From NCBI GenBank assembly GCA_022571985.1, contig JACZWU010000001.1, forward strand, positions 343,501 through 407,500: a stretch of 64,000 nucleotides of DNA, read 5' to 3'. Both the position numbers and the translations under genes were made by a program. The DNA comes from Candidatus Zixiibacteriota bacterium. GTDB taxonomy: Bacteria; Zixibacteria; MSB-5A5; GN15; FEB-12. A model generated the notes under the pieces. It was not told where the DNA came from and searched no databases. It worked only from the letters and a program-made list of their open reading frames with translations. Every line of letters starts with the position of its first letter. Position 1 is the first letter of the stretch. This document shows, piece after piece, positions 27,143 to 37,153 of the stretch.

Positions 27143-27173
27143 TAAAAAAAACCCGCTTTGTCGGCGGGCTTTT
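27143..27173 (-). terminator. Rho-independent terminator of the ribosomal cluster
   Basis: On the minus strand, AAAAGCCCGCCGACAAAGCG-GGTTTTTTTT forms a GC-rich stem (GCCCGC/GCGGG(T)) followed by a T-run. It begins 27 bases after the rplQ stop. It closes the long minus-strand cluster that begins at tRNA-Thr. Confidence 0.9.
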
Positions 27174-27199
27174 GATTTGAACTCGGCTTAGTCGTTATC

Positions 27200-27664
27200 T
27201 TATTTAGCTTTGGCTGCTTTTTTAGTCTTAGCAAGTTTGCTCTTTGAAGTCGCCTCAGCCTTTTTACTTTTCTTGCCTTTTTCATCTTTCTTGTCTTTAG
27301 TCTCAGGAGCTTCTATTAATAGCTCAACTATAGACATCGGTGCTCCGTCGCCTCGTCGCACGCCAAGTTTTAAAATCCGTGAAAAGCCGCTGGTGCGTCC
27401 CTCAAACTGAGGCACTATTTCATCAAAAAGTTTCTTAAAAACTTTCTTGTCTTTTACCTTTTTGGCCACCTGACGCATGGCCGACAGGTCATTTTTCTTG
27501 GCAGTCGAAATGATTCTGTCAATGACCGGCTTTAAGGCCTTGGCCTTGGCATCAGTAGTGCGAATGATGCGATGCATAAGCAGCGACATGGCCATATTTG
27601 AGAGCATTGCTTCGCGGTGTGGTTTTGTGCGGCCTAATTTTGCCGTTTTATCTCTATGTCCCAT
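27200..27664 (-). CDS. rplQ: 50S ribosomal protein L17, with lysine-rich tail
   Basis: 154 aa. Core residues 1-~118 carry the L17 signature (HREAMLSNMAMSLLMHRIIR). The last ~36 residues are a Lys/Ala/Ser tail (KDKKDEKGKKSKKAEATSKS) absent from the short bacterial L17. Last gene of the alpha operon, 15 bases after rpoA. Confidence 0.97.
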   Translation of the reverse strand: MGHRDKTAKLGRTKPHREAMLSNMAMSLLMHRIIRTTDAKAKALKPVIDRIISTAKKNDLSAMRQVAKKVKDKKVFKKLFDEIVPQFEGRTSGFSRILKLGVRRGDGAPMSIVELLIEAPETKDKKDEKGKKSKKAEATSKSKLAKTKKAAKAK

Positions 27665-27679
27665 AGTAGCTTATTATCT

Positions 27680-28672
27680 CTATCCGTTACCGTTTTTTTC
27701 TGATTCAAGATATTGACCAATATCCATTCCAAAATGGAGTCCCATTTCTTCTAAGATAGAGCTTATCTCGTTAAGTGATTTTCTGCCGAAGTTTCTGAAC
27801 TTAAGCATTTCTGACTCTGATTTCGTTACCAATTCCTGAATAGTCTGAATATTGGCTGCTCTAAGACAGTTTGACGACCTTACAGACAGCTCAAGTTCAT
27901 CTACCCGTGTGTTCAGCAGATTTCTCACACGCTGGGTAGCTTCATCTTCTTCAGGTACTTCCTCTACTACAACTTCTTCATCAACCTGAATAAACAGATG
28001 CAGGTGGTTCTTGATAATTTTGGCAGCCCCGCTGAGAGCATCTTCGGGGGATATAGAACCATCGGTTGTAATTTCCAGAACCAGCTTGTCAAAATCTGTC
28101 TTTTGTCCGACACGCGTATCCTGCGTAGAGAAGGCGACTTTGGTAACCGGAGAATAGAGCGCGTCAATAAATACCGTGCCGGTGGGGGCATCGGGGTATT
28201 TATTAGATTCAGCAACCGCATAACCACGGCCGCTGGCGACATCTATTTCCATTTCAAAGTCTATATCTTCCGTCAGCTCACAAACAAGATGATCCGGGTT
28301 TAGAATTTCTACGTTCGCATCTGCTTCAAACATACCGGCAGTTATTTTCCCTTTGCTGCTCTTTTTAAGTCTGAGTGTTTTGACTTCGTCAGAGTGAGAC
28401 CTGGTAATAATGCCTTTTACGTTTAAGACTATCTGGGTGGAATCTTCAAAGACGCCTTCTAAAGCAGAGAACTCATGCAGGGTTCCGGCTATTCTCATAG
28501 CTATCGGGGCCGAGCCCTGAATAGATGAGAGAAGAACTCTGCGCAAACTGCTTCCCAGGGTAGTACCAAACCCTCTTTCAAGCGGTTCAATAATGAAGCG
28601 TGAATAGTTTTCGCCCGCAGACGACTGGTCGTTGACAACCTCTTTCGGAATTGACAGCGGCTTTAATTTCAT
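27680..28672 (-). CDS. rpoA: DNA-directed RNA polymerase subunit alpha
   Basis: 330 aa. The N-terminal dimerisation/assembly domain shows [20 protein letters not shown]. The C-terminal DNA- and activator-binding domain (~255-315) retains [17 protein letters not shown] and [14 protein letters not shown], the residues that contact UP elements. An acidic linker ([14 protein letters not shown]) joins them. It directly follows rpsK with only 69 bases between, leaving no room for rpsD. Confidence 0.98.
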   Translation of the reverse strand: MKLKPLSIPKEVVNDQSSAGENYSRFIIEPLERGFGTTLGSSLRRVLLSSIQGSAPIAMRIAGTLHEFSALEGVFEDSTQIVLNVKGIITRSHSDEVKTLRLKKSSKGKITAGMFEADANVEILNPDHLVCELTEDIDFEMEIDVASGRGYAVAESNKYPDAPTGTVFIDALYSPVTKVAFSTQDTRVGQKTDFDKLVLEITTDGSISPEDALSGAAKIIKNHLHLFIQVDEEVVVEEVPEEDEATQRVRNLLNTRVDELELSVRSSNCLRAANIQTIQELVTKSESEMLKFRNFGRKSLNEISSILEEMGLHFGMDIGQYLESEKNGNG

Positions 28673-28741
28673 CTTTACAAAGCCTCCTGAAACTGATATT
28701 GACTCATTAATAATCTTAATACCCTCGTTTACTATATTTTA

Positions 28742-29137
28742 TCACACCCGGCGCCGCTTTGGAGGACGACAGCCGTTATGTGGAATTGGGGTCACATCTC
28801 TGATCATGGTCACTTCTAACCCGGCCGCAGAAAGCGAGCGAATGGCTGCCTCGCGTCCGGAACCCGGTCCTTTGACCCATACTTCAACCTTGCGCAGTCC
28901 CATATCCATAGCTTCCTTGGCCGCAGTGGCAGCAGCCTGCTGGGCAGCAAAGGGAGTGGATTTTTTTGAACCCTTAAATCCGGCACGACCGGCGCTGGCC
29001 CATGATAGCACCTGACCTTTAGTATCAGTTATACTGATAATCGTGTTATTAAAAGTAGCTTTAATATGAGCCACTCCGTTGGGGTCGCTGACACGCGATT
29101 TCTTTTTAGACCTTGATTTTTTCTTGGGATCCGCCAA
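28742..29137 (-). CDS. rpsK: 30S ribosomal protein S11
   Basis: 131 aa. Binds the 16S platform near the E site. Conserved [20 protein letters not shown], and the C-terminal [19 protein letters not shown] is the standard ending. The first ~16 residues are a basic extension ([12 protein letters not shown]). Sits between rpsM and rpoA. Confidence 0.97.
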   Translation of the reverse strand: MADPKKKSRSKKKSRVSDPNGVAHIKATFNNTIISITDTKGQVLSWASAGRAGFKGSKKSTPFAAQQAAATAAKEAMDMGLRKVEVWVKGPGSGREAAIRSLSAAGLEVTMIRDVTPIPHNGCRPPKRRRV

Positions 29138-29162
29138 ATCTCTACTCCATTAAATTTTAATT

Positions 29163-29546
29163 TTAACCCTTGAGGGGTTTCTTTTTCATGCCGCCAATCG
29201 GACGACTCGGTCCCTTGCGGGTACGAGCATTTGTTTTGGTACGTTGCCCCCGGCACGGCAAACCTCTGCGGTGACGCAGTCCCCGATAGGAGCCAATGTC
29301 AATAAGTCTCTTTATGTTCATCGTGGTCTGACTGCGAAGAGCGCCCTCGACGTCGTAATCATTTTCGATTACAGAACGAAGTTTGGCAACATCTTCATCA
29401 GTCAGTTTATTCACCCGTACGTCCGGATTTATTTTTGTCTTATTTATAATCTCCTGAGCCCGAAAAGGACCGATACCAAAAATATAAGTAAGCGCAATTA
29501 TTACACGCTTAGCATTTGGTAAATCTACACCTGAAATTCTTGCCAC
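29163..29546 (-). CDS. rpsM: 30S ribosomal protein S13
   Basis: 127 aa, starting with GTG (29546). Head protein contacting P-site tRNA and the B1 intersubunit bridges. [20 protein letters not shown] and the basic tail [20 protein letters not shown] are diagnostic. Confidence 0.97.
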   Translation of the reverse strand: MARISGVDLPNAKRVIIALTYIFGIGPFRAQEIINKTKINPDVRVNKLTDEDVAKLRSVIENDYDVEGALRSQTTMNIKRLIDIGSYRGLRHRRGLPCRGQRTKTNARTRKGPSRPIGGMKKKPLKG

Positions 29547-29573
29547 TATTTATCTCCCAAAAACTGCTTCATC

Positions 29574-29690
29574 TTAACCCTGACGCTGCTTATGGCTCGG
29601 ATTTTTTGAACAGATAACTCTCAAAATTCCGTGCCTCTTTATAATCTTGCAGTGGTCACAGCGTTTTTTTAGTGCTGAACGTACTTTCAT
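29574..29690 (-). CDS. rpmJ: 50S ribosomal protein L36 (zinc-binding form)
   Basis: Too short for the ORF track; translated by hand: 38 aa, [20 protein letters not shown] at the start and [12 protein letters not shown] at the end. The CxxC...Cx4H zinc site is complete, so it is the zinc-dependent paralogue. Lies between infA and rpsM in the standard order. Confidence 0.97.
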   Translation of the reverse strand: MKVRSALKKRCDHCKIIKRHGILRVICSKNPSHKQRQG

Positions 29691-29710
29691 AACAATCTAT
29701 CTCCAAAAAC

Positions 29711-29929
29711 CTATTTGTACCTGTAGGTGATTCTGCCGCGTGACAAGTCATAGGGAGAGAGCTCCATAGTGACTTTATCTCCCGGCAGTATCTTGATAAA
29801 ATGCATACGCATCTTACCAGATATATGAGCCAGAACAACATGGCCGTTGTCGAGTTCCACCTTAAACATAGCATTTGCCATTGTTTCTATAACTTTTCCT
29901 TCAACCGTTATAGTTTCTTCTTTGGCCAT
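29711..29929 (-). CDS. infA: Translation initiation factor IF-1
   Basis: 72 aa, the canonical length, one OB fold. Binds the A site of the 30S subunit during initiation. ALDNGH-type core reads [20 protein letters not shown], ending [15 protein letters not shown]. Follows map by 10 bases. Confidence 0.97.
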   Translation of the reverse strand: MAKEETITVEGKVIETMANAMFKVELDNGHVVLAHISGKMRMHFIKILPGDKVTMELSPYDLSRGRITYRYK

Positions 29930-29939
29930 ATACTCCTTC

Positions 29940-30686
29940 TCAGCTCAACGTCAAAATATCGGGGTCACCCGAAGTTATCGCTACCGTATGTTCAAAATGC
30001 GCCGAAGGTTGACCGTCGGAAGTTACCACCGTCCAGCCATCGGGCATTGTTTTTACATCAAATCCGCCGGCGTTTATCATCGGCTCAATAGCCAGAACCA
30101 TGCCTGCCTGAAGCTCCGGTCCATCATCAGGCGAACCGAAATTCGGAACTTGCGGCTCTTCGTGCATGCTGCGTCCGATTCCGTGACCGACTAATGAGCG
30201 GACAACGCCATAGCCGTTTGATTCGGCGGTGCCCTGCACCGCTGCAGATATCTCGCCCAATTTATTGCCGGCGCGGGCTTTGTCAATGCCTGCTTTGAGG
30301 CACTTTTGGGTGTATTCCATCAGAGTCTTTTTAGATTCTGATACTTCTCCGACGGCATAAGTCCGGGCAGCATCGCCATAGAAGCCATCGACAATAGCGC
30401 CAATATCAACCGAAACTATCTCCCCTTCTTTGAGAACCCTGTCTCCCGGAATGCCGTGAACGACTTCCTCGTCTATAGAGATACAAGCCGAAGCCGGAAA
30501 ACCGTGGTAATCCTTGAAAGCAGGAACGGCCCCGCAGGACAGAATAAATTCTTCCACCAGCTTATCCAGTTGCTTGGTGGTAATACCCGGCTTGATATTA
30601 TCACCGACCATATCAAGAGTACGTGCTACCACCCGTCCCGCTTTGCGCATTATTGCTATATCTTCTTTGGTTTTCAAGTTTTTCAA
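29940..30686 (-). CDS. map: Methionine aminopeptidase (type I)
   Basis: 248 aa. Removes the initiator Met from nascent proteins. The dimetal ligands are all present: two Asp in [18 protein letters not shown], His in [13 protein letters not shown], Glu in LAIEPM and Glu in HFEHTV. Its start overlaps the adk stop by 4 bases (ATGA). Confidence 0.97.
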   Translation of the reverse strand: MKNLKTKEDIAIMRKAGRVVARTLDMVGDNIKPGITTKQLDKLVEEFILSCGAVPAFKDYHGFPASACISIDEEVVHGIPGDRVLKEGEIVSVDIGAIVDGFYGDAARTYAVGEVSESKKTLMEYTQKCLKAGIDKARAGNKLGEISAAVQGTAESNGYGVVRSLVGHGIGRSMHEEPQVPNFGSPDDGPELQAGMVLAIEPMINAGGFDVKTMPDGWTVVTSDGQPSAHFEHTVAITSGDPDILTLS

Positions 30687-31327
30687 TTTTTCACCGCAGC
30701 CAGAATGTCTTCAAAGACCGAATCTGGCTGTTGCTCACCTTTAATTTCTTTCAGGATAGACTCCTGACGGTAAAATTCTTCAATTGGCTGAGTCTGCTTT
30801 TTGTAAACGTCCAATCTGTTTTTTACGACTGCTTCTTCATCGTCGGGTCGTCGTAAAAGCTCCTCGCCATCACTGTCACACAGCCCCTCTTGCTTTGGCC
30901 TGTTACTGGGATAGTTATAGCCGGCGTTGCACTTCGGGCAAAACCAGCGTCCCGATAATCTTTTAACAACTTCTTCATCGCTGACTTCTAACAGGACAGC
31001 ACTATCAAGATGTTCCTGATTTTGCTCAAACATTTTTTTGAGGCTTTCGGCTTGAGGAATTGTTCTGGGGAATCCATCAAGAATAACGCCGTTGCCTTTA
31101 TTTCCATTCGAAATTTTCTCTTCTATCAATTTCACAATCAATTCATCGGGAACAAGATTACCACTTTTCATGAACTCTTCTGCCTGCCGGCCGAGTTCAG
31201 CCTTATTTTTGACAGCCTCACGAAGCAAATCTCCGGTGGAGATATGAGTCAGGTTCAATTCTTTGGCCACTCTTAGTGCTTGTGTCCCTTTGCCTGATCC
31301 CGGAGGACCTAAAAAAACGAGATTCAC
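30683..31327 (-). CDS. adk: Adenylate kinase (zinc-type LID)
   Basis: 214 aa. Interconverts ATP+AMP and 2 ADP. P-loop GPPGSGKGTQALR; LILDGFPRT-equivalent GVILDGFPRTIPQAE. The LID carries WFCPKCNAGYN and GLCDSDGEE, a Cys3-Asp-type structural zinc site rather than the zinc-free enterobacterial LID. Three bases after secY. Confidence 0.97.
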   Translation of the reverse strand: MNLVFLGPPGSGKGTQALRVAKELNLTHISTGDLLREAVKNKAELGRQAEEFMKSGNLVPDELIVKLIEEKISNGNKGNGVILDGFPRTIPQAESLKKMFEQNQEHLDSAVLLEVSDEEVVKRLSGRWFCPKCNAGYNYPSNRPKQEGLCDSDGEELLRRPDDEEAVVKNRLDVYKKQTQPIEEFYRQESILKEIKGEQQPDSVFEDILAAVKN

Positions 31328-31329
31328 GA

Positions 31330-32637
31330 TTACATCGACCTCCCGCGAATCTTACCCTTTTTCATAAATCCTTCGTAGTGGCGCATCATCAGATGTGATT
31401 CTATCTGCTGCAGGGTATCTAAGGCAACACCGACCACGATGAGCACACTGGTACCGCCAAAGAAGAAGTTTACGTTCGCCCGCGATATCAAAAGCCAGGG
31501 TAAAACAGCTATGGCTGCAAAGAATATGGCACCAGGAAGTGTGATTCTTGTCAAAATTCTTTCTATATATTCAGAAGTATTTCTGCCGGGTCTTATGCCC
31601 GGTATATAACCGCCATTGCGACGCATGTTGTCGGCGATTTCCATCGGGTTAAACACAATTGCCGTATAGAAAAAGGCAAAAAATACAATAATCAAGCCGT
31701 AGACCAGAGAATAGACGCCACTGCCCGGAGCCAGCCAGACACCAACCAGGTTTTGTATCCAGTCTGTTTCGGGAAAGAGCTGTGCCACAGTCGCCGGCAA
31801 AAACATTATCGATTGAGCAAAGATAATTGGTATTACGCCGGCCGAGTTAACTGATAACGGCAGGTGCGTCGAGGTTCCGCCGAAAACTTTTCGGCCGACA
31901 ATCTTTTTAGGGTATTGAACCGGAATTTTTCTCTGCGCTCTGGTTACCAAAATTACCGCGGCAATAACGAGCACCATCATAACGACCATTACCATCTCCA
32001 GCCAGATTGGCCGCACTCCGTAATACACGAGCTGTGCTTCTTCGACAATCGCCTCAGGGAATCTTGCGATAATGCCAATGAATATTATAAGGGAAATTCC
32101 ATTGCCGATTCCATTCTCAGTAATTTTTTCGCCCAGCCACATTATCAGAATGCAGCCGGAAGTAAATGTCAGCACGGTTAAGGGAATAAAGCTGATGTGT
32201 TCCATGAACACCGCCGAGACACCGTTGATATTGATTGAGGTCAGAAATATAGCGGTAGCCCAAGCCTGCATGGAGGCAATCATTACTGTCAAATAGCGGG
32301 TGTACTGGGTAATTTTACGTCGTCCATCTTCGCCTTCGCGTTGTAGTCTTTGCAGATACGGCACAACAGCGCCCATGAGCTGCATCATAATCGAAGCTGA
32401 GATGTAGGGCATTATGCCCAGCGCAAAAATAGTGGCTTTGGCAAAAGCTCCACCGGCAAAAAGGTCAAGCAGTCCAAAAATAGTGTTTCCTGACAGGGCG
32501 GCTGTAAGAATTGAACCGTCGATTCCGGGAGTAGGGATGTGCCCGCCAATACGGTAAACAACCAGAATCATCAGAGTATAAAAAATTCTCTTGCGAAGCT
32601 CTTCGACCTTAAAAACTGACGCGAATTTGTCGAACAC
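31330..32637 (-). CDS. secY: Protein translocase subunit SecY
   Basis: 435 aa, ten membrane segments, channel of the Sec translocon. Plug/TM2 region (FALGIMPYISASIMMQLMGA), GEKITENGIGNGISLIIFIG and the C-terminal MKKGKIRGRSM are typical. It starts with GTG at 32637 and shares one base with the rplO stop (TAGTG), a translational coupling arrangement. Confidence 0.97.
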   Translation of the reverse strand: MFDKFASVFKVEELRKRIFYTLMILVVYRIGGHIPTPGIDGSILTAALSGNTIFGLLDLFAGGAFAKATIFALGIMPYISASIMMQLMGAVVPYLQRLQREGEDGRRKITQYTRYLTVMIASMQAWATAIFLTSININGVSAVFMEHISFIPLTVLTFTSGCILIMWLGEKITENGIGNGISLIIFIGIIARFPEAIVEEAQLVYYGVRPIWLEMVMVVMMVLVIAAVILVTRAQRKIPVQYPKKIVGRKVFGGTSTHLPLSVNSAGVIPIIFAQSIMFLPATVAQLFPETDWIQNLVGVWLAPGSGVYSLVYGLIIVFFAFFYTAIVFNPMEIADNMRRNGGYIPGIRPGRNTSEYIERILTRITLPGAIFFAAIAVLPWLLISRANVNFFFGGTSVLIVVGVALDTLQQIESHLMMRHYEGFMKKGKIRGRSM

Positions 32638-33074
32638 TAAACTACCTCGGCCTTACCGCCGGCCTTTTCGATTTTCTCTTTGGCTGATTTGGAAAAGGCC
32701 TGTACTTTTATGGTTAAGGCTTTTTCTATTTTGCCGTTACCCAGAATTTTGACTGGTTCTTTAATTTTTTTTATCAGACCTGCTGCTCTTAAGCTTTCCC
32801 TGGTTATTTCGCTGGTATCGCATCTGGACAAATCGGTCAGATTCACAACCTGATAGGAGACCCTGAAGATATTAAAAAATCCCCGCTTGGGAATTCTTCT
32901 GTAAAGAGGCATCTGTCCGCCTTCACGACCCGGACGGCTGGACCAGCCGCTTCTGGAACCGGCGCCATTTTCTCCTCTGCCCGAGGTCTTGCCAATGCCG
33001 CTGCCGGTACCGCGTCCGACTCTGCGTCGGTTTCTCTTGGAGCCTTTGGGCGGTCGTAAATTGTGTAGTTCCAT
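32637..33074 (-). CDS. rplO: 50S ribosomal protein L15
   Basis: 145 aa from ATG 33074 (MELHNLRPPKGSKRNRRRVG). The track's longer frame begins with TTG inside rpmD and is less likely. Glycine/arginine-rich N-terminal extension that threads through 23S rRNA. Overlaps secY by one base. Confidence 0.96.
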   Translation of the reverse strand: MELHNLRPPKGSKRNRRRVGRGTGSGIGKTSGRGENGAGSRSGWSSRPGREGGQMPLYRRIPKRGFFNIFRVSYQVVNLTDLSRCDTSEITRESLRAAGLIKKIKEPVKILGNGKIEKALTIKVQAFSKSAKEKIEKAGGKAEVV

Positions 33075-33078
33075 TATA

Positions 33079-33261
33079 TTACTTAACCTCTTCAACTGTG
33101 ACCAGGTGAATTACTGCCTGAACCATGCCTCTAATCTGAGGTGTGGCGTTATGTATGACCGTTTTGCGAATCTTACCCAGGCCGAGGGCAACTATAGTTC
33201 TTTTCTGTTCTTTAGGCCGCTTTATTGTGCTGCGAACCTGAGTTATTTTTAGCTTTATCAT
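33079..33261 (-). CDS. rpmD: 50S ribosomal protein L30
   Basis: 60 aa, the usual bacterial size. MIKLKITQVRSTIKRPKEQK and LGLGKIRKTVIHN are the L30 signature. Lies between rpsE and rplO, 15 bases from the former. Confidence 0.96.
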   Translation of the reverse strand: MIKLKITQVRSTIKRPKEQKRTIVALGLGKIRKTVIHNATPQIRGMVQAVIHLVTVEEVK

Positions 33262-33276
33262 TGCTTTATTCTGTTC

Positions 33277-33756
33277 TTATTCTCTAAATTTCAGTTCTTC
33301 TTCACGGGTGCGCAATCTAAGGAGACCGTCCATAGTAGCCTTGACTACGTTAAACGGATTGCGACTCCCCAGCGCTTTTGCCAGAATATCACTTATACCG
33401 ACTGCTTCCAGAATCGCCCTGACCGCACCGCCTGCGATAACACCTGTACCCGGTGAGGCTGGTCTCATTACGATAGTAGTTGCGCCGAATTCACCGTTTA
33501 TGCGATGAGGTATAGTACCGTCTACCAGACTGACGGCTTTCATAGCTTTCTTGGCCGCTTCGGTAGCTTTGCGGATAGACTCGGCAACTTCGGGCGCTTT
33601 ACCATGTCCGACCCCGACTTTACCTTTTTTATCACCGACAGTTACCAGGGCTGCGAAACTAAAACGACGTCCGCCTTTAACTACTTTTGCAACTCGATTT
33701 ATGTGAATTACTTTTTCGACGAATTCACTATCTGCTGCGTCATATCTTCTGGCCAA
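33277..33756 (-). CDS. rpsE: 30S ribosomal protein S5
   Basis: 159 aa, TTG start (33756). Fidelity protein at the mRNA entry/back of the 30S. Double-stranded RNA-binding-like N-domain ([20 protein letters not shown]) and C-domain with [18 protein letters not shown]. Confidence 0.96.
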   Translation of the reverse strand: MARRYDAADSEFVEKVIHINRVAKVVKGGRRFSFAALVTVGDKKGKVGVGHGKAPEVAESIRKATEAAKKAMKAVSLVDGTIPHRINGEFGATTIVMRPASPGTGVIAGGAVRAILEAVGISDILAKALGSRNPFNVVKATMDGLLRLRTREEELKFRE

Positions 33757-33787
33757 ATTCTACCTCTTAATACTCTATATTCTAAAA

Positions 33788-34162
33788 CTAAAATTTAAGA
33801 CCGCCACTGCGGGCGCCTTCGGCTACGGCTTTAATCCGTCCGTGATATATATATTTATTTCTGTCGAACACTATTTTTTCAATGCCTTTTTCTCTGGCAA
33901 TTTTAGCTATTACTTCTCCGACTATTTTAGCAGCCTCGACTTTTGACAGATCCTTTTTCAAATTGTCTTTAACAGTGCCGGCGTTGGTTGCTGCCGAGGC
34001 AATTGTAGCACATTTCTGGTCATCAATGAGCTGGGCAAAAGTGTTTTGTGCCGATTTGGAGACAGTCAAACGCGGAATGGCGGCACTGCCTTTAATTTTG
34101 GAACGTACCCGGCGGCGACGTCGCTCTGCTTTTTTGTTTTTTACTATGTTTCTATCTGCCAT
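33788..34162 (-). CDS. rplR: 50S ribosomal protein L18
   Basis: 124 aa. 5S rRNA-binding protein. Basic N-terminus (KKAERRRRRVRSKIKG), then IPRLTVSKSAQNTFAQLIDD and FDRNKYIYHGRIKAVAEGAR, diagnostic of L18. Confidence 0.96.
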   Translation of the reverse strand: MADRNIVKNKKAERRRRRVRSKIKGSAAIPRLTVSKSAQNTFAQLIDDQKCATIASAATNAGTVKDNLKKDLSKVEAAKIVGEVIAKIAREKGIEKIVFDRNKYIYHGRIKAVAEGARSGGLKF

Positions 34163-34174
34163 TTTTTATCTCGA

Positions 34175-34726
34175 TTAGGCGGCACCGCTTCCGGCAGTCT
34201 TACCGGCTTTGGTCCGTACATATTCATCTGAGTAGCGGATACCCTTGCCTTTGTATGGCTCCGGCTTTCTAAATGAGCGAATCTTGGCAGCTGCCTGACC
34301 GACCATTTCTTTGCTTATTCCGCTAATTGTTATTTTGTTTGCTTTGCCATCTACTACTAAATCTACACCTTCGGGCGGATTAAAGATTATGGGGTGTGAA
34401 AAGCCCAGGTTGAGTATCAAAGTTTTGCCTCTTAGCTCTGCTTTATAACCGACGCCTATGATCTTCAATTCTTTTTGGAAGCTGCTGTTAACACCCACCA
34501 CCATATTATTTATCAGAGCCCGGGTTAGGCCGTGCAAAGCCCGCTGAGATTTTTCGTCGCTTGAGCGAGTCACCAGCAGCTGATCGCCGTCTATGGCGAC
34601 AGAGATACCGGGTAAAGTCTCATAAGACAAAGTACCTTTGGGACCTGTTACCGTCACCAATCTGTCTTTCAAATCGACCTTTGTCTTATCCGAAAGTTTT
34701 ATAGGCTGTTTACCAATTCTCGACAT
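34175..34726 (-). CDS. rplF: 50S ribosomal protein L6
   Basis: 183 aa. Near the factor-binding centre next to the sarcin-ricin loop. MSRIGKQPIKLSDKTKVDLK and the conserved RKPEPYKGKGIRYSDE are present. Confidence 0.97.
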   Translation of the reverse strand: MSRIGKQPIKLSDKTKVDLKDRLVTVTGPKGTLSYETLPGISVAIDGDQLLVTRSSDEKSQRALHGLTRALINNMVVGVNSSFQKELKIIGVGYKAELRGKTLILNLGFSHPIIFNPPEGVDLVVDGKANKITISGISKEMVGQAAAKIRSFRKPEPYKGKGIRYSDEYVRTKAGKTAGSGAA

Positions 34727-34741
34727 TCAAAAAATTCCCAT

Positions 34742-35143
34742 CTACCAGCACTTTAAGAGTACTTCGCCGCCTATCCCTTTTCTGGCAGCATCAAAATTTG
34801 TCATCAACCCCTGTGAAGTGGAAATAACCATCATGCCACGGGAGTTATGTATAGTCTGTTTAACTTTTTTCGAATCAAAATAAGAGCGCAGTCCGGGGCG
34901 TGACACCCGCTGGATGCCTCTGATAATGGGCACATCGCCGGCGCTATAGCGCAGATAAACGCGCAAGATACCCTGTTTATTATCTTCGAGCTCTACTAAG
35001 TCTTTTAAATATCTCTCATTCATGAGAATTTTTATAATCTCTTTCTTGAGATTGGAAGCCGGCACATCAATCGCGTTTTTATTTGCTTTGGCGCCATTTC
35101 TGATTCTGGTAAGTAAATCCGCTACCGGGTCAGTCATTGTCAT
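34742..35143 (-). CDS. rpsH: 30S ribosomal protein S8
   Basis: 133 aa. Binds the central domain of 16S rRNA; in some bacteria its product represses the spc operon. DPVADLLTRIRNGAKANKN at the start and HNSRGMMVISTSQGLMT near the end are the family marks. 22 bases after rpsN. Confidence 0.97.
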   Translation of the reverse strand: MTMTDPVADLLTRIRNGAKANKNAIDVPASNLKKEIIKILMNERYLKDLVELEDNKQGILRVYLRYSAGDVPIIRGIQRVSRPGLRSYFDSKKVKQTIHNSRGMMVISTSQGLMTNFDAARKGIGGEVLLKCW

Positions 35144-35165
35144 ATCAAACTATCTCCGTCTTTCA

Positions 35166-35351
35166 TTACCAGCTGGCTTTTGTAACGCCGGGGATTTCTC
35201 CGAGCAGCGCCATTTCTCTAAAGCAAATTCGGCAGAGTCCAAAGCGGCGCATAAAGGCTCTGGATCTGCCGCATCTGCGGCAGCGGCTATAAGCACGAAC
35301 ACCAAATTTGGGCTTGCGCTTTTGTTTTTCAATTAAGCAAGTTTTGGCCAT
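35166..35351 (-). CDS. rpsN: 30S ribosomal protein S14, zinc-binding type
   Basis: 61 aa, the short type-Z form. Two CxxC pairs ([10 protein letters not shown] and [11 protein letters not shown]) bind zinc. Ends [11 protein letters not shown]. Together with L36 and L33 this indicates that only zinc-dependent paralogues are used in this cluster. Confidence 0.97.
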   Translation of the reverse strand: MAKTCLIEKQKRKPKFGVRAYSRCRRCGRSRAFMRRFGLCRICFREMALLGEIPGVTKASW

Positions 35352-35356
35352 ATCTT

Positions 35357-35896
35357 TTATTTCCTGAACGGCACGCCCAGTTCCGTCAAAAGCTTTTTGG
35401 CTTCTTCGTCTGTATTTGCCGTCGTAGTAAATGTTATACTCATTCCTCTCACCTTATCGATTTTATCAATATCGATTTCAGGAAAGATGAGTTGCTCTGT
35501 CAGTCCGAAATTATAGTTTCCCCGGCCGTCAAAGGAAGTCGGCTTAAGTCCTCTAAAATCACGAATTCTGGGAATGGCCACGTTCACCAGTCTGTCGAAG
35601 AATTCGTACATGGTATCACGGCGAAGTGTGACTGCGCAACCGATGGGCATGCCCTGCCTGAGCTTAAAGTTTGAGATACTCTTCTTGGCGCGCCTTATCA
35701 GCGGTTTACGTCCGGTTATCCGGGAAAGATCATCAACTGCCGCATCCAGAGATTTGGGAGTCTGAGTTGCTTCGCCGACGCCGATATTGACCGTAATTTT
35801 GGTCAATTTGGGCACCTCCATTGCAGAAGAATACTTGAACTCTTCCATCATTTTGGGCACAACTTCTTCTTTGTATTTTTTAAATATACTTGTCAT
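35357..35896 (-). CDS. rplE: 50S ribosomal protein L5
   Basis: 179 aa. 5S rRNA-binding protein in the central protuberance. [36 protein letters not shown] and the [20 protein letters not shown] ending are diagnostic. Five bases after rplX. Confidence 0.97.
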   Translation of the reverse strand: MTSIFKKYKEEVVPKMMEEFKYSSAMEVPKLTKITVNIGVGEATQTPKSLDAAVDDLSRITGRKPLIRRAKKSISNFKLRQGMPIGCAVTLRRDTMYEFFDRLVNVAIPRIRDFRGLKPTSFDGRGNYNFGLTEQLIFPEIDIDKIDKVRGMSITFTTTANTDEEAKKLLTELGVPFRK

Positions 35897-35901
35897 TGCT
35901 T

Positions 35902-36219
35902 TTATATTTCTTCACCGGTTTTCTTGCAAATCCTGATTCTTTTGGTCTTGCCGCCTTCTGTAATTTCTCTTGAAGAAATCTTTGTCGGTCCGTTTAGTGC
36001 AGGATTATATAAGCCGACATTGCTGATATTTATTGGTCCTTCAATAGTGATAATTCCACCCTTTTGACTTTTCTGAGTCGGGCGCTGGTGCTTTTTACGC
36101 ATGTTGATGCCTTCAACCAAAATAGCCTTCTTCTTAAAATTCAGATTAAGAACTTTCCCTGTTTTTCCTTTATCAGCTCCGGAGCGGATATAAACGGTGT
36201 CGCCTCTTCTGATTCGCAT
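35902..36219 (-). CDS. rplX: 50S ribosomal protein L24
   Basis: 105 aa, KOW fold. [20 protein letters not shown] and [20 protein letters not shown]. Assembly initiator protein near the exit tunnel. It starts directly at the rplN stop with no gap. Confidence 0.97.
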   Translation of the reverse strand: MRIRRGDTVYIRSGADKGKTGKVLNLNFKKKAILVEGINMRKKHQRPTQKSQKGGIITIEGPINISNVGLYNPALNGPTKISSREITEGGKTKRIRICKKTGEEI

Positions 36220-36585
36220 TTATATAACCTCTGGGGCCAGAGATATGATTTTCATAAATTGTTTTTCTCTAAGTTCTCTGGCTACCGGTCCAAAAATGCG
36301 CGTCCCCAGCGGTTCACGCTGGTCATTGATAATTACGGCGGCGTTGTCTGAAAATCTTATCAAAGAACCGTCTTTTCTGCGAACCGGCGCTTTGGTTCTG
36401 ACAATTACAGCTTTGCAGACTTCTGACTTTTTTACGGTGCCGCCGGGTATGGCTTCTTTAATGGCTACCACGACTATGTCGCCAATCCGGGCAGTTTTCT
36501 TTCTGCCTCCAAGTATTCTGAAGCACATGGCTTTGCGTGCTCCGGAATTATCCGCCACTAACAACATTGTATATTCTTGAATCAT
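36220..36585 (-). CDS. rplN: 50S ribosomal protein L14
   Basis: 121 aa. Intersubunit face protein. [20 protein letters not shown] and [20 protein letters not shown] plus [20 protein letters not shown] are typical. Confidence 0.97.
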   Translation of the reverse strand: MIQEYTMLLVADNSGARKAMCFRILGGRKKTARIGDIVVVAIKEAIPGGTVKKSEVCKAVIVRTKAPVRRKDGSLIRFSDNAAVIINDQREPLGTRIFGPVARELREKQFMKIISLAPEVI

Positions 36586-36602
36586 CAGTAATATTCCAGT
36601 CT

Positions 36603-36872
36603 TTACTTAGCTTTCTCAACAATTTCGACCAGCCGCCAGCGTTTGGTGGCCGACAATGGTCTGGTTTCCATAATTTTTACGACGTCGCCGATATTTGCTT
36701 CATTTTTTTCGTCATGAGCATAATACTTCGAGAATGTTCCCACAGTTTTTGCATACAGAGGATGTTTCATTCTTCTGTCCACTCTGACAACAATACTCTT
36801 GTCGGCCTTGTCGGAAATAACCCGGCCAACTCTGGCTTTTCTATAATTTCTTTGTGCGCTGTTTTCTGGCAT
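36603..36872 (-). CDS. rpsQ: 30S ribosomal protein S17
   Basis: 89 aa OB-fold protein binding the 5' domain of 16S r[23 protein letters not shown] and [10 protein letters not shown] are conserved. Confidence 0.97.
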   Translation of the reverse strand: MPENSAQRNYRKARVGRVISDKADKSIVVRVDRRMKHPLYAKTVGTFSKYYAHDEKNEANIGDVVKIMETRPLSATKRWRLVEIVEKAK

Positions 36873-36890
36873 CTTAATCTTCTCTATTCG

Positions 36891-37151
36891 CTATTTCTTT
36901 TTATCCTTGGCCTTGACATCAGCTAAGACCGTAGTAGTTGTTACAGCAAGTTTTCTTATGTTGGATTCGTCCTCTCGCAATATGGTCATGACCTGCGCCA
37001 CTTCTCTTCTGATTTGTCTTAAGCGAAGTGGATTATCCAGCGCCCTGATAGACTGCTGCATCCGCAGATTAAATTTTTCATCCATCAGCTCAGCTCTTTT
37101 CTGCTCAAGCTCTGCCCTGGTCAACTCTCTAAATTGCGGAACTTTATTCAC
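36891..37151 (-). CDS. rpmC: 50S ribosomal protein L29, with short C-terminal extension
   Basis: 86 aa, longer than the usual 60-70. Core [20 protein letters not shown] and [16 protein letters not shown] are typical. The final ~20 residues ([16 protein letters not shown]) are an extra basic tail. Located at the exit tunnel; starts 2 bases after rplP. Confidence 0.96.
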   Translation of the reverse strand: MNKVPQFRELTRAELEQKRAELMDEKFNLRMQQSIRALDNPLRLRQIRREVAQVMTILREDESNIRKLAVTTTTVLADVKAKDKKK

Positions 37152-37153
37152 TT

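Noticed and set aside
29656-29874. 72-aa ORF overlapping rpmJ and infA
   Set aside because: It is out of frame with both genuine genes, each of which matches its family along the full length.
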